A DNA stretch of 64,000 nucleotides from NCBI RefSeq assembly GCF_027921765.1, contig NZ_BSEJ01000003.1, forward strand, positions 62,001 through 126,000. Reading direction: 5' to 3'. Positions within the stretch are counted from its first letter, which is position 1; every line of letters begins with the position of its first letter. Below, in pieces: positions 41,195 through 48,806 of the stretch. This DNA is from Microbacterium barkeri. Its GTDB lineage: Bacteria; Actinomycetota; Actinomycetes; Actinomycetales; Microbacteriaceae. The notes beneath the pieces are model-generated. The model did no database searches, was not told the origin of the DNA, and worked only from the letters and a program-made list of their open reading frames with translations. The translations under genes were made by a program, and so were the position numbers.

Positions 41195-42106
41195 ATGTCC
41201 ACCACGAGCCTCGTCACCCTCCGCCCCGGCGCTCGCGCGCGCCGCCCGCTCGGCACGATCGACCGCCCGCGTCGCAGCGTGCTCCTGACCGCGCTCACCG
41301 CGATCATCCTCATCTACTCGCTCATCCCGCTCGTCTGGCTGTTCATCAACGCGTCGAAGACGCAGGACGACCTCTTCACGACGTTCGGCCTCTGGTTCGG
41401 CGACGAGTTCGCGCTGTTCGACAACATCGGCCGCGCGCTCACGTACGACGACGGCATCTTCCTGCGCTGGTTCGCGAACACCCTCCTGTACGTGATCGTG
41501 GGCGCGGGCGGGGCGACCCTGCTCGCCGTCCTCGGCGGCTACGCCCTCGCGAAGTACGACTTCCCGGGCAAGAAGGCCGTGTTCGCGGTCGTCATCGGAG
41601 CGGTCGCCGTGCCGGGCACCGCCCTGGCCGTGCCGACCTTCCTCATGTTCAGCGAGATGGGCCTCACGAACACGCCGTGGTCCGTCATCGTCCCGTCGCT
41701 CATCTCGCCGTTCGGCCTCTACCTCATGTGGACCTTCGCGAGCGAGGCCATCCCGACCGAGCTCATGGAGGCCGCGCGGATCGACGGCGCCAGCGAGTTC
41801 CGGATCTTCTGGCAGGTCGCGCTGCGCCTGCTCGCTCCCGGGATGGTCACGGTGCTGCTGTTCACGATGGTCGCGACGTGGAACAACTACTTCCTGCCGC
41901 TCATCATGCTGCGCGACCCCGACTGGTACCCGCTCATCATCGGCCTCAACCAGTGGAACGCACAGGCCGCGACCGCCGGCGGCACGGCGATCTTCGACCT
42001 CGTCCTGACCGGGTCGCTCCTCACGATCGTCCCGCTCATCATCGCCTTCCTCTTCCTCCAGCGCTTCTGGCAGTCCGGCCTCGCGGCCGGGTCCGTCAAG
42101 GAGTGA
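41195..42106 (+). CDS. Carbohydrate ABC transporter permease, MalG/LacG type
   Basis: This 303-aa second permease has six spans, the first at about 28-50 ('LTALTAIILIYSLIPLVWLF'). The EAA motif is 'ELMEAARIDGASEFRIFW'. It starts one base after the previous gene. It works as a heterodimer with that permease. Confidence 0.92.
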   Translation: MSTTSLVTLRPGARARRPLGTIDRPRRSVLLTALTAIILIYSLIPLVWLFINASKTQDDLFTTFGLWFGDEFALFDNIGRALTYDDGIFLRWFANTLLYVIVGAGGATLLAVLGGYALAKYDFPGKKAVFAVVIGAVAVPGTALAVPTFLMFSEMGLTNTPWSVIVPSLISPFGLYLMWTFASEAIPTELMEAARIDGASEFRIFWQVALRLLAPGMVTVLLFTMVATWNNYFLPLIMLRDPDWYPLIIGLNQWNAQAATAGGTAIFDLVLTGSLLTIVPLIIAFLFLQRFWQSGLAAGSVKE

Positions 42107-42140
42107 CCGTCCTCACCCACCACAAAGGAGTGCCAACCAC

Positions 42141-43460
42141 ATGACCCGCACCTTCCGCCGCCTGGGCCGCCGCGCCCTCATCGGCACCGCCTTCACGGGC
42201 GTCGCAGCCCTCGCCCTCGCCGGGTGCTCGGGCGGCGCCGCCGACCCCGACACCGCCGCCGAGGAGGGCGGCGAGCTCACCGTCTGGGCCTGGGATCCGA
42301 CCGTCGAGACCATCGCGGACGCATACCAGGAGGAGCATCCCGACGTCACCATCGACGTCGTCAACGTCGGCACCGGCAACGACCAGTACACCGCTCTGCA
42401 GAACGCCATCACCGCCGGGTCGGGTGCCCCCGACCTCGCCCAGGTCGAGTACTACGCGCTGCCGCAGTTCGCGATCGGCGAGTCGCTCGCCGACCTGACG
42501 GAGTTCGGCGCGGCCGACCTCGCCGACGCGTTCGCCCCGGGCCCCTGGAACGCCGTGAACTACGGCGGAACGGGCGTCTGGGGTCTGCCCCTCGACTCGG
42601 GCCCGATGGCGCTGTTCTACAACCAGGCCGTCTTCGACGAGCACGGCATCGAGGTGCCGACCACGTGGGACGAGTACCTCGAGGCTGCGCGCGCTCTCCA
42701 CGAGGCGGACCCCGACCTCTACATCACGAACGACACGGGCGACGCGGGCTTCGCGACCTCGATGATCTGGCAGGCGGGCGGCCAGCCGTTCCAGGTCGAC
42801 GGCACCGACGTCTCGATCGACCTCGCCGACGAGGGCTCCGCGCGCTTCGCCGAGTACTGGCAGCAGCTCGTCGAGGAGGACCTCGTCGCGCCGATCAGCT
42901 CGTGGAGCGACGAGTGGTACCAGGGCCTCGGCAACGGCACGATCGCGACGCTCACCATCGGCGCGTGGATGCCCGGCAACTTCGAGACCGGCGTGCCGGA
43001 CGCGGCGGGCGACTGGCGCGTCGCGCCCATGCCGCAGTGGGAGGAGGGCGGTACCGCGACCGCCGAGAACGGCGGGAGCGCGATGAGCGTGCTCGAGAGC
43101 AGCGAGAGCAAGGCGCTCGCCTACGACTTCCTCGAGTTCGCCGCGAACGGCGACGGCGTGCAGCTGCGCATCGACGGCGGCGGTTTCCCCGCGACGGTCG
43201 CGGACCTCGAGTCGGAGGAGTTCCTCGCGAAGGAGTTCGAGTACTTCGGCGGTCAGACCGTGAACGAGGTTCTCTCGGAGTCGTCGGCGAACGTCGTCGA
43301 GGGCTGGGAGTACCTGCCGTTCCAGGTGTACGCGAACAGCGTGTTCAACGACTCCGTCGGCAAGGCGTACGTCGGCGACACGACGATCGCCGAGGGCCTC
43401 GCCGAGTGGCAGGAGACCCTCGTGAAGTACGGAGCCGACCAGGGCTTCACGGTCGAGTAG
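42141..43460 (+). CDS. Extracellular sugar-binding lipoprotein
   Basis: This family 1 solute-binding protein has 439 aa. An Arg-rich signal peptide ends at the lipobox 'LALAGC' (C29). The sequence 'ELTVWAWDPTVETIADAYQEEHPDV' is the start of the mature fold, and Trp/Tyr-rich parts ('VEYYALPQF', 'WGLPLDSGPMALFYN') probably line the sugar pocket. Its position before GH42 suggests it captures galactosides, perhaps lactose or galacto-oligosaccharides. Confidence 0.92.
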   Translation: MTRTFRRLGRRALIGTAFTGVAALALAGCSGGAADPDTAAEEGGELTVWAWDPTVETIADAYQEEHPDVTIDVVNVGTGNDQYTALQNAITAGSGAPDLAQVEYYALPQFAIGESLADLTEFGAADLADAFAPGPWNAVNYGGTGVWGLPLDSGPMALFYNQAVFDEHGIEVPTTWDEYLEAARALHEADPDLYITNDTGDAGFATSMIWQAGGQPFQVDGTDVSIDLADEGSARFAEYWQQLVEEDLVAPISSWSDEWYQGLGNGTIATLTIGAWMPGNFETGVPDAAGDWRVAPMPQWEEGGTATAENGGSAMSVLESSESKALAYDFLEFAANGDGVQLRIDGGGFPATVADLESEEFLAKEFEYFGGQTVNEVLSESSANVVEGWEYLPFQVYANSVFNDSVGKAYVGDTTIAEGLAEWQETLVKYGADQGFTVE

Positions 43461-43558
43461 CCGCGACCTCCCCTCGCGGGGTGCGTCGCGACCGCGACGC
43501 ACCCCGCGCCTCGTCCCGCGCCATCCGCCGGACCATCCCCATGACAAGGAGCCGATCC

Positions 43559-45568
43559 ATGCAGACGCACCGCTGGCTGCGCACCCCCGAAGGCACGACG
43601 CGACGCATCTCGTACGGCGCCGACTACAACCCCGAGCAGTGGCCCCGAGAGGTGTGGGACGAGGATGTCCGCCTCATGCGCGAGGCGGGCGTCGACGTCG
43701 TCTCGGTCGGGATCTTCTCGTGGGCGAAGATCCAGCCGGCAGAGGACACGTGGGACTTCGCGTGGCTCGACGAGGTCATCGACCTGCTGCACGCGAACGG
43801 GATCGGCGTCGACCTGGCGACGGCCACGGCGTCTCCTCCGCCGTGGCTCACGATCAAGCACCCCGAGGTGCTCCCCGTCACGCACCACGGGCACATCCTC
43901 TCTCCCGGCGCGCGTCAGCACTGGCGCCCGACGTCGCCGGTCTTCCGCGGCTACGCCCTGCGCCTCGTCGAGGCGCTCGCCGAACGCTACCGGGACCATC
44001 CGGCGCTCGTCGCGTGGCACGTCAACAACGAGCTCGGCTGCCACAACGCGTGGGACTACTCGGATGACGCGGCGCGCGCCTTCCGCGGATGGCTCGAGAG
44101 GCGCTACGGCACGATCGAGCGACTCAACCACGCGTGGGGCACGGCGTTCTGGTCGCAGCAGTACGGGTCCTTCTCCGAGATCCTCCCGCCGCGCGAAGTC
44201 GACTCGCATCCGAACCCGACGCAGCAGCTCGACTTCAAGCGCTTCTCGTCCGACGCGCTCAAGGAGCACTTCATCGCCGAGCGCGATCTGCTGCGGCGGA
44301 TCACCCCCGACATCCCCATCACGACGAACTTCATGGTGATGGGCGAGACGCAGCACGCGGACTACGCCGACTGGGCGCACGAGCTCGACTTCGTCTCGAA
44401 CGACCACTACCGGCACCCCGGGCCGCAGTCGTACGACGAGCTGGCCTTCTCGGCGGCGCTCGTCTCGGGCATCTCGCATCGCCGCCCGTGGTTCCTCATG
44501 GAGCACTCGACGAGCGCGGTCAACTGGCAGAGCGTGAACCGCCCGAAGCGCGAAGGTGAGCTCGTCCGCGACTCGCTCACCCATGTCGCCCACGGAGCGG
44601 ACGCCGTCTGCTACTTCCAGTGGCGCCAGTCGGCGGCGGGGGCGGAGAAGTACCACTCGGCGATGGTCCCGCACGCCGGCCCCGACAGCCGGGTGTTCCG
44701 CTCGGTCGTCGAGCTCGGCGCGACGCTGCGGCGCCTCGACGACATCGCGGGCGCCGAGGCCGTGCCGGCCCCTGTCGCCATCCTGTTCGACTGGGACTCG
44801 TGGTGGGGCAGCGAGCTCGACTCCCACCCCACCGAGCTGCTGCGGTACCGGCAGGAGGCCCTCGACTGGTGGACCGCCCTGCGGGATGCCGGCGTGCGCG
44901 TCGACGTCGTGCCCGCCGACGTCGACCTCTCGGGCTACCGCCTCGTCATCGCCCCTGTGCTCTACGCCGTCCCGGCCGCGCTCGCGGAGACGCTGGCGGC
45001 CTACGTCGAGGCGGGCGGGCACCTCGTCACGACGTACTTCTCGGGTGCCGTGAACGAGGACGACCGCGCGTGGCTCGGCGGCTACCCCGGCGCGTTCCGG
45101 GAGCTGCTCGGCGTGCGCGTGGAGGAGTTCCGTCCTCTGTACGACGGCGAGACCATCCGCCTCGACTCCGGCGCGATCGGCACCCTCTGGAGCGAGCCCG
45201 TCGACCTCGTGGACCCCGGCGTCGAGGTGCTCGCGCGCTACGCGGAGTCCGAGCTCGACGGCTCCCCTGCCGTCACGCGGCGCGCCCTCGGCGCAGGATC
45301 CGCCGCCTACGTCTCGACGCGCCTCGGCGCCGAGGGGCTCGGCACCATCGTCCCCGCGCTGCTCGAGGGCGCAGGCGTCGAGAGCGAGCTGCCGGAGGCG
45401 CTGCGCGGGCGAGCCGCGCTCACGCTGCGCGGCTCGGACGGCGCCCGCTTCGCGTTCGTGCTCAATCGCACGGATGACGAGCTGCCTCTCGACGGGGTCG
45501 CCGGCGCGCCGCTTCTCGGCGGGAAGACCCTGCCTCCGCGCGGCGTGGCCGTGTTCCGCCAGGGATGA
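43559..45568 (+). CDS. GH42 beta-galactosidase
   Basis: This 669-aa intracellular enzyme without signal peptide hydrolyses beta-galactosides brought in by the adjacent ABC system. The acid/base residue is E158 in 'WHVNNELG', the nucleophile E315 in 'WFLMEHSTSAVNW'. 'YGADYNPEQWP' is the family N-terminus. Domain B (trimerisation, after about 390) and a small C-terminal beta domain follow. The start at 43559 is set by AAGGAG seven bases upstream; an ATG at 43541 overlaps that site. Confidence 0.95.
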   Translation: MQTHRWLRTPEGTTRRISYGADYNPEQWPREVWDEDVRLMREAGVDVVSVGIFSWAKIQPAEDTWDFAWLDEVIDLLHANGIGVDLATATASPPPWLTIKHPEVLPVTHHGHILSPGARQHWRPTSPVFRGYALRLVEALAERYRDHPALVAWHVNNELGCHNAWDYSDDAARAFRGWLERRYGTIERLNHAWGTAFWSQQYGSFSEILPPREVDSHPNPTQQLDFKRFSSDALKEHFIAERDLLRRITPDIPITTNFMVMGETQHADYADWAHELDFVSNDHYRHPGPQSYDELAFSAALVSGISHRRPWFLMEHSTSAVNWQSVNRPKREGELVRDSLTHVAHGADAVCYFQWRQSAAGAEKYHSAMVPHAGPDSRVFRSVVELGATLRRLDDIAGAEAVPAPVAILFDWDSWWGSELDSHPTELLRYRQEALDWWTALRDAGVRVDVVPADVDLSGYRLVIAPVLYAVPAALAETLAAYVEAGGHLVTTYFSGAVNEDDRAWLGGYPGAFRELLGVRVEEFRPLYDGETIRLDSGAIGTLWSEPVDLVDPGVEVLARYAESELDGSPAVTRRALGAGSAAYVSTRLGAEGLGTIVPALLEGAGVESELPEALRGRAALTLRGSDGARFAFVLNRTDDELPLDGVAGAPLLGGKTLPPRGVAVFRQG

Positions 45569-45570
45569 GG

Positions 45571-45626
45571 GGTCACTCCCCTAGTAGACAACTCCCCTAG
45601 GTGTGTTGTCTACTAGGGGAGTGACC
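45571..45626. promoter_or_regulatory. Perfect 22-bp inverted repeat over the padR start
   Basis: Left arm 45571-45592 and right arm 45605-45626 are exact reverse complements (GGTCACTCCCC continuing to AGTAGACAAC), separated by 12 nt. It starts three bases after the GH42 stop and its right arm contains the padR GTG start and a possible -10 TCTACT (45609-45614). It can act as a PadR operator in DNA and as a terminator hairpin in RNA. Confidence 0.8.
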
Positions 45627-46142
45627 CTCTCGCGCATCATCCTCGGCCTGCTCGCTCTCGCGCCGATGACCGGCTACGACCTCAAGCGGCACTTCGACTC
45701 CACCGCGCGGCACTTCTGGGCGGCCGACAAGGCGCAGATCTACCGGACGCTCGCGCGCCTCGTGGACGACGGGCTGGCGGCCGTCGAGGTCGTGCCCGGT
45801 GCGGGCGCGCCCGACCGCCAGGTGCATCGCATCACAGCGGAGGGGCGGGCGGCGCTCGCCGAATGGCTGGTCTCCCCCGTCGAGGCGCATGCCGACCGCG
45901 ACCCCTTCCTCGCGCGTCTCTTCTTCGCCGACGGGCTCGAGCCGGAGGCTCTCCGCCGGCTTCTCGCGGTGCGCCGTCAGGAGGCGGAGGAGCTCCTCGC
46001 GCACTTCGAGAGCATCCGAGACACGACGGGCGCACCCCGCGATCGCGCTGCCCGCTTCCGTCTGGCGACGCTCGCGAACGGCATCGCGCACATGCGGGCG
46101 GAGCTCGCCTGGCTCGACGAGATCGAGGCGGACCTGCCATGA
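45621..46142 (+). CDS. PadR-family transcriptional regulator
   Basis: This 173-aa regulator has an N-terminal winged helix ('LALAPMTGYDLKRHFDST', 'QIYRTLARLVDDGLAAVEVV') and a C-terminal dimerisation helix (Vir_C type, 'RRLLAVRRQEAEELLAHFES'). GTG 45621 is the likely start: TCTACT lies six bases upstream, so a leaderless message is possible; an in-frame GTG at 45603 is the alternative. The perfect inverted repeat over its start implies autoregulation. Overlaps the hydrolase gene by 4 nt. Confidence 0.9.
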   Translation: MTLSRIILGLLALAPMTGYDLKRHFDSTARHFWAADKAQIYRTLARLVDDGLAAVEVVPGAGAPDRQVHRITAEGRAALAEWLVSPVEAHADRDPFLARLFFADGLEPEALRRLLAVRRQEAEELLAHFESIRDTTGAPRDRAARFRLATLANGIAHMRAELAWLDEIEADLP

Positions 46143-46915
46143 GCGCCTTCCCCGTCACCCATCCGGCGCATGCGGAGACCGGTCCTCGACCCCTCGTGCT
46201 CCTCCACGGCGGGAACGTCGCGAACTGGATGTGGGCGCCGCAGGTCGAGGCGTTCCGCGACCGGCTGGTCCTCACGCCGGATCTGCCGGGATTCGGCGCG
46301 CGCACGGCGGAGGACTGGCCCGGCCTCGACGCCGTCGCCGATGACGTCGTCGCGCAGGTGCGGTCGGCCGGGGTCGGCGGCGCGTTCGACCTCGTCGGAC
46401 TGTCGCTGGGCGGAGTCGTGGCCCTCCGGCTGCTGGCCCGGCACGGGGCGGATGTGCCGCGAGCGCTCGTGACGGGGGCTCCGCTCACGGGTGTGGGGCG
46501 CAGCGCGCGGGTCATCACCGCGCTGCAGCTCGCCCTGTGGGACGCCGCCTGGTTCTGGCGTGCGCAGGCCGCGGCCTTCCGGCTGCCGGAGGATGCCCGC
46601 GAGGAGTTCGTGCGGCACGGGCTCTCGGTGCGGAAGGAGAACGCCCGTGCGATGTCGGCCGATGTCGACGCGGGCCGCGTGCCGACGGGTCTCGGCGCCT
46701 ACGGCGGCGCCCTCCTCGCGGTCGCCGGGGAACGCGAGCCGGCTGTCGTGCGCCGGTCCCTCGCCGTGCTCCGGGCAGCGCTGCCGACCGCGCGGACGGG
46801 CCTCGTCCCTCGGATGCACCACGTCTGGAACGTCGAGGATGTCCCCCTCTTCAACGACGTCGTGCGCGAGTGGATGGATGGCCGGATGGACCCGCGGATC
46901 GCGCGCGCCGACTGA
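46139..46915 (+). CDS. Alpha/beta hydrolase
   Basis: This 258-aa hydrolase has the oxyanion-hole segment 'LLHGGNVANWMW', nucleophile elbow 'GLSLGG' and a late 'MHHVWNVEDVPLFNDVV' segment with the probable catalytic His. The substrate is not known. It is translated together with the PadR gene (ATGA overlap), so it is probably the enzyme whose level that regulator adjusts, perhaps against a phenolic ester or other toxic compound. Confidence 0.88.
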   Translation: MSAFPVTHPAHAETGPRPLVLLHGGNVANWMWAPQVEAFRDRLVLTPDLPGFGARTAEDWPGLDAVADDVVAQVRSAGVGGAFDLVGLSLGGVVALRLLARHGADVPRALVTGAPLTGVGRSARVITALQLALWDAAWFWRAQAAAFRLPEDAREEFVRHGLSVRKENARAMSADVDAGRVPTGLGAYGGALLAVAGEREPAVVRRSLAVLRAALPTARTGLVPRMHHVWNVEDVPLFNDVVREWMDGRMDPRIARAD

Positions 46916-47137
46916 GCCCGAGAGCCGGGGCGGCAGGTCTCGCGGAGATTCTGACCACGACTCCCCGTTCTGCCCGGGTGGAACTGCCCGCCTGGCGTGG
47001 TGCGACGGGCGACGCGCCCGGGGCGCTCGCGCCGCGCCGATAGCGTCGGAGGCGCCCGCGTTCCGCGGGTGCTCCGCTCGGGCGACCCCAGCGCCCGGAG
47101 CCGCACCGGCAGGCGTCCCCAGCGCTCCGGTGACCGC

Positions 47138-47173
47138 CTGCGGCGGGCGCGCCTCGGAAGGCGCCCGCCGCAG
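47138..47173. terminator. Bidirectional terminator hairpin
   Basis: A 13-bp perfect stem CTGCGGCGGGCGC / GCGCCCGCCGCAG closes a 10-nt loop, between the hydrolase and convergent murJ. The rest of 46916-47180 shows nothing else. Confidence 0.7.
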
Positions 47174-47180
47174 GTGAGCG

Positions 47181-48806
47181 TCAGCGCCTGAGCCGCGCGC
47201 GGATGAGCTGCGTGACGGACTTCAGCTCGGGTGAGCGCAGGACCGCGAGGGCGACGACGTAGACGAGCGCCGTGGCGCCGCCGATGAGGATGCACCCCGC
47301 GATCGCCTGCGCGATGCCGTCGAGCATCCACCCCCCGGCGCCGCCGCACAGGAGGTACACGCCGACGCCCGCACCGGCGGCGGGGAGGGCCGCCAGCGCG
47401 AAGCGCAGCAGGGCCCGGAGCGAGACGCCGAGGCCGAGCGGCCCGAGACGACGCCGGAGGAGCCAGGTCGCGAGCACGACCTGCGCCGTGCTCGACAGCG
47501 ACTGCCCGGTGGCCACGGCGGCCGTGAGGTAGGGGCGCAGCTCGTCGGTCGAGAACACGAGGATCGACGCCGTCGCGAAGGTCACCGACAGCACGCCCTG
47601 GAAGACGGTGAACCAGAACGGCGTCCGCGTGTCGCCGTAGGCGTAGAACGTGCGCTGCACGACGAACTGGACCGCGAGCGGGACGAGCCCGATGAGGAAT
47701 CCGATGAGCACGAGGGAGGCCTCGACCGCCTGCTCCCCGTTCTCGGTGAAGATCCGGGCGACGGGCGCCGCCGCCGCCATGACGGCCGCCGTGGCGAGCA
47801 CGCAGAGGAGCCCGAGCATCCGGATGGCCCGGCCGATGTCGGCGCGCACCTCGTCGTCGCGCCCGGCAGCCGCGTGCTCGCTGAGCTGGGTGAAGTAGGG
47901 GGTGCCGATCGAGAGGACGATCACCGAGTACGGGAGCATGAACACGAGCCACGACGTGAACCAGACGGTCACGGACGCCTGCCCGGACGCGTCCGAGATC
48001 GTGCTCTGCTGGTACATCGACACGAGCTGGCCGATGACCATCATGAGGAACGTCCAGCTCGTGAGGCTGCCGACCTCGCGCAGGCCCATGCCGCGCCAGC
48101 GGAAGTCGGGGCGGATGCTCAGCCCCGTGCGGCGCCAGAAGAACAGCAGGACGAACATCTGGGCGACGATGCCGAGCGTCGCGACGCCGCCGAGGAGCGC
48201 CACCTTGGGGAGGTTCCAGCCGCCGTCCGCGGTCGTCCACTGCGCGAGGGACGACTGATGGCCGCCGAACACGGCGATGAACACGCCGAATCCCGCGATC
48301 GAGACGATGTTGTTGACGATCGGCGCCCACGCGTACGGGCCGAACACGCGGCGCGCGTTGAGCGTCTCGCCGAGCAGCGCGAACATCCCGTAGAAGAAGA
48401 TCTGCGGCAGGCACCAGTAGGCGAAGGCGACCGCGAGCGCGATGGTGTCGGGGTCGAACCGGGCGCCGTACAGCCAGATGAGCGGCCAGACGAGGATCAT
48501 CGCGAGCACGCTCGCGCCCGCGAGCAGCACACCGCCCAGCGTCATGAACTTCGAGATGTGCGAGGCCCCGCCGTCCTCGCGCGCGCTCCACCTCACGATC
48601 TGCGGCACGATCACGGCCGTCAGGACGCCCGTCGAGATGATCATGAAGATGTTGTTCGGCAGCTGGTTCGCCGCCGTGAACGCGTCGGAGGCGTTGCCGA
48701 ACGAGCCGACCGCCGCGATGAGGACGATCGAGCGCACGAGACCCGTGACCCGCGAGGCGAGCGTCCCGGCCGCGATCATGGCGCTGGAGCGGCCGAGGCT
48801 AGTCAT
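47181..48806 (-). CDS. murJ: Lipid II flippase MurJ
   Basis: This MOP-superfamily flippase of 541 aa has about 14 membrane spans and moves lipid II across the membrane. The N-terminus 'MTSLGRSSAMIAAGTLASRVTG' and 'DAFTAANQLPNNIFMI' are characteristic. I chose the ATG at 48806, which overlaps the DUF6049 end by 8 nt; an upstream ATG would add a run of Arg inside that gene. It lacks the large C-terminal pseudokinase seen in mycobacterial MurJ (MviN). Confidence 0.95.
   Translation of the reverse strand: MTSLGRSSAMIAAGTLASRVTGLVRSIVLIAAVGSFGNASDAFTAANQLPNNIFMIISTGVLTAVIVPQIVRWSAREDGGASHISKFMTLGGVLLAGASVLAMILVWPLIWLYGARFDPDTIALAVAFAYWCLPQIFFYGMFALLGETLNARRVFGPYAWAPIVNNIVSIAGFGVFIAVFGGHQSSLAQWTTADGGWNLPKVALLGGVATLGIVAQMFVLLFFWRRTGLSIRPDFRWRGMGLREVGSLTSWTFLMMVIGQLVSMYQQSTISDASGQASVTVWFTSWLVFMLPYSVIVLSIGTPYFTQLSEHAAAGRDDEVRADIGRAIRMLGLLCVLATAAVMAAAAPVARIFTENGEQAVEASLVLIGFLIGLVPLAVQFVVQRTFYAYGDTRTPFWFTVFQGVLSVTFATASILVFSTDELRPYLTAAVATGQSLSSTAQVVLATWLLRRRLGPLGLGVSLRALLRFALAALPAAGAGVGVYLLCGGAGGWMLDGIAQAIAGCILIGGATALVYVVALAVLRSPELKSVTQLIRARLRR

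Noticed and set aside
40261..43460. A missing ABC ATPase taken as evidence of a broken importer
   Set aside because: CUT1 sugar importers in actinobacteria commonly share one MsiK-type ATPase encoded elsewhere.
42141..45568. An open frame that would fuse the sugar-binding protein region to the beta-galactosidase
   Set aside because: The upstream part is a +2 shadow of the binding-protein gene; AAGGAG at the right distance sets the GH42 start at 43559.
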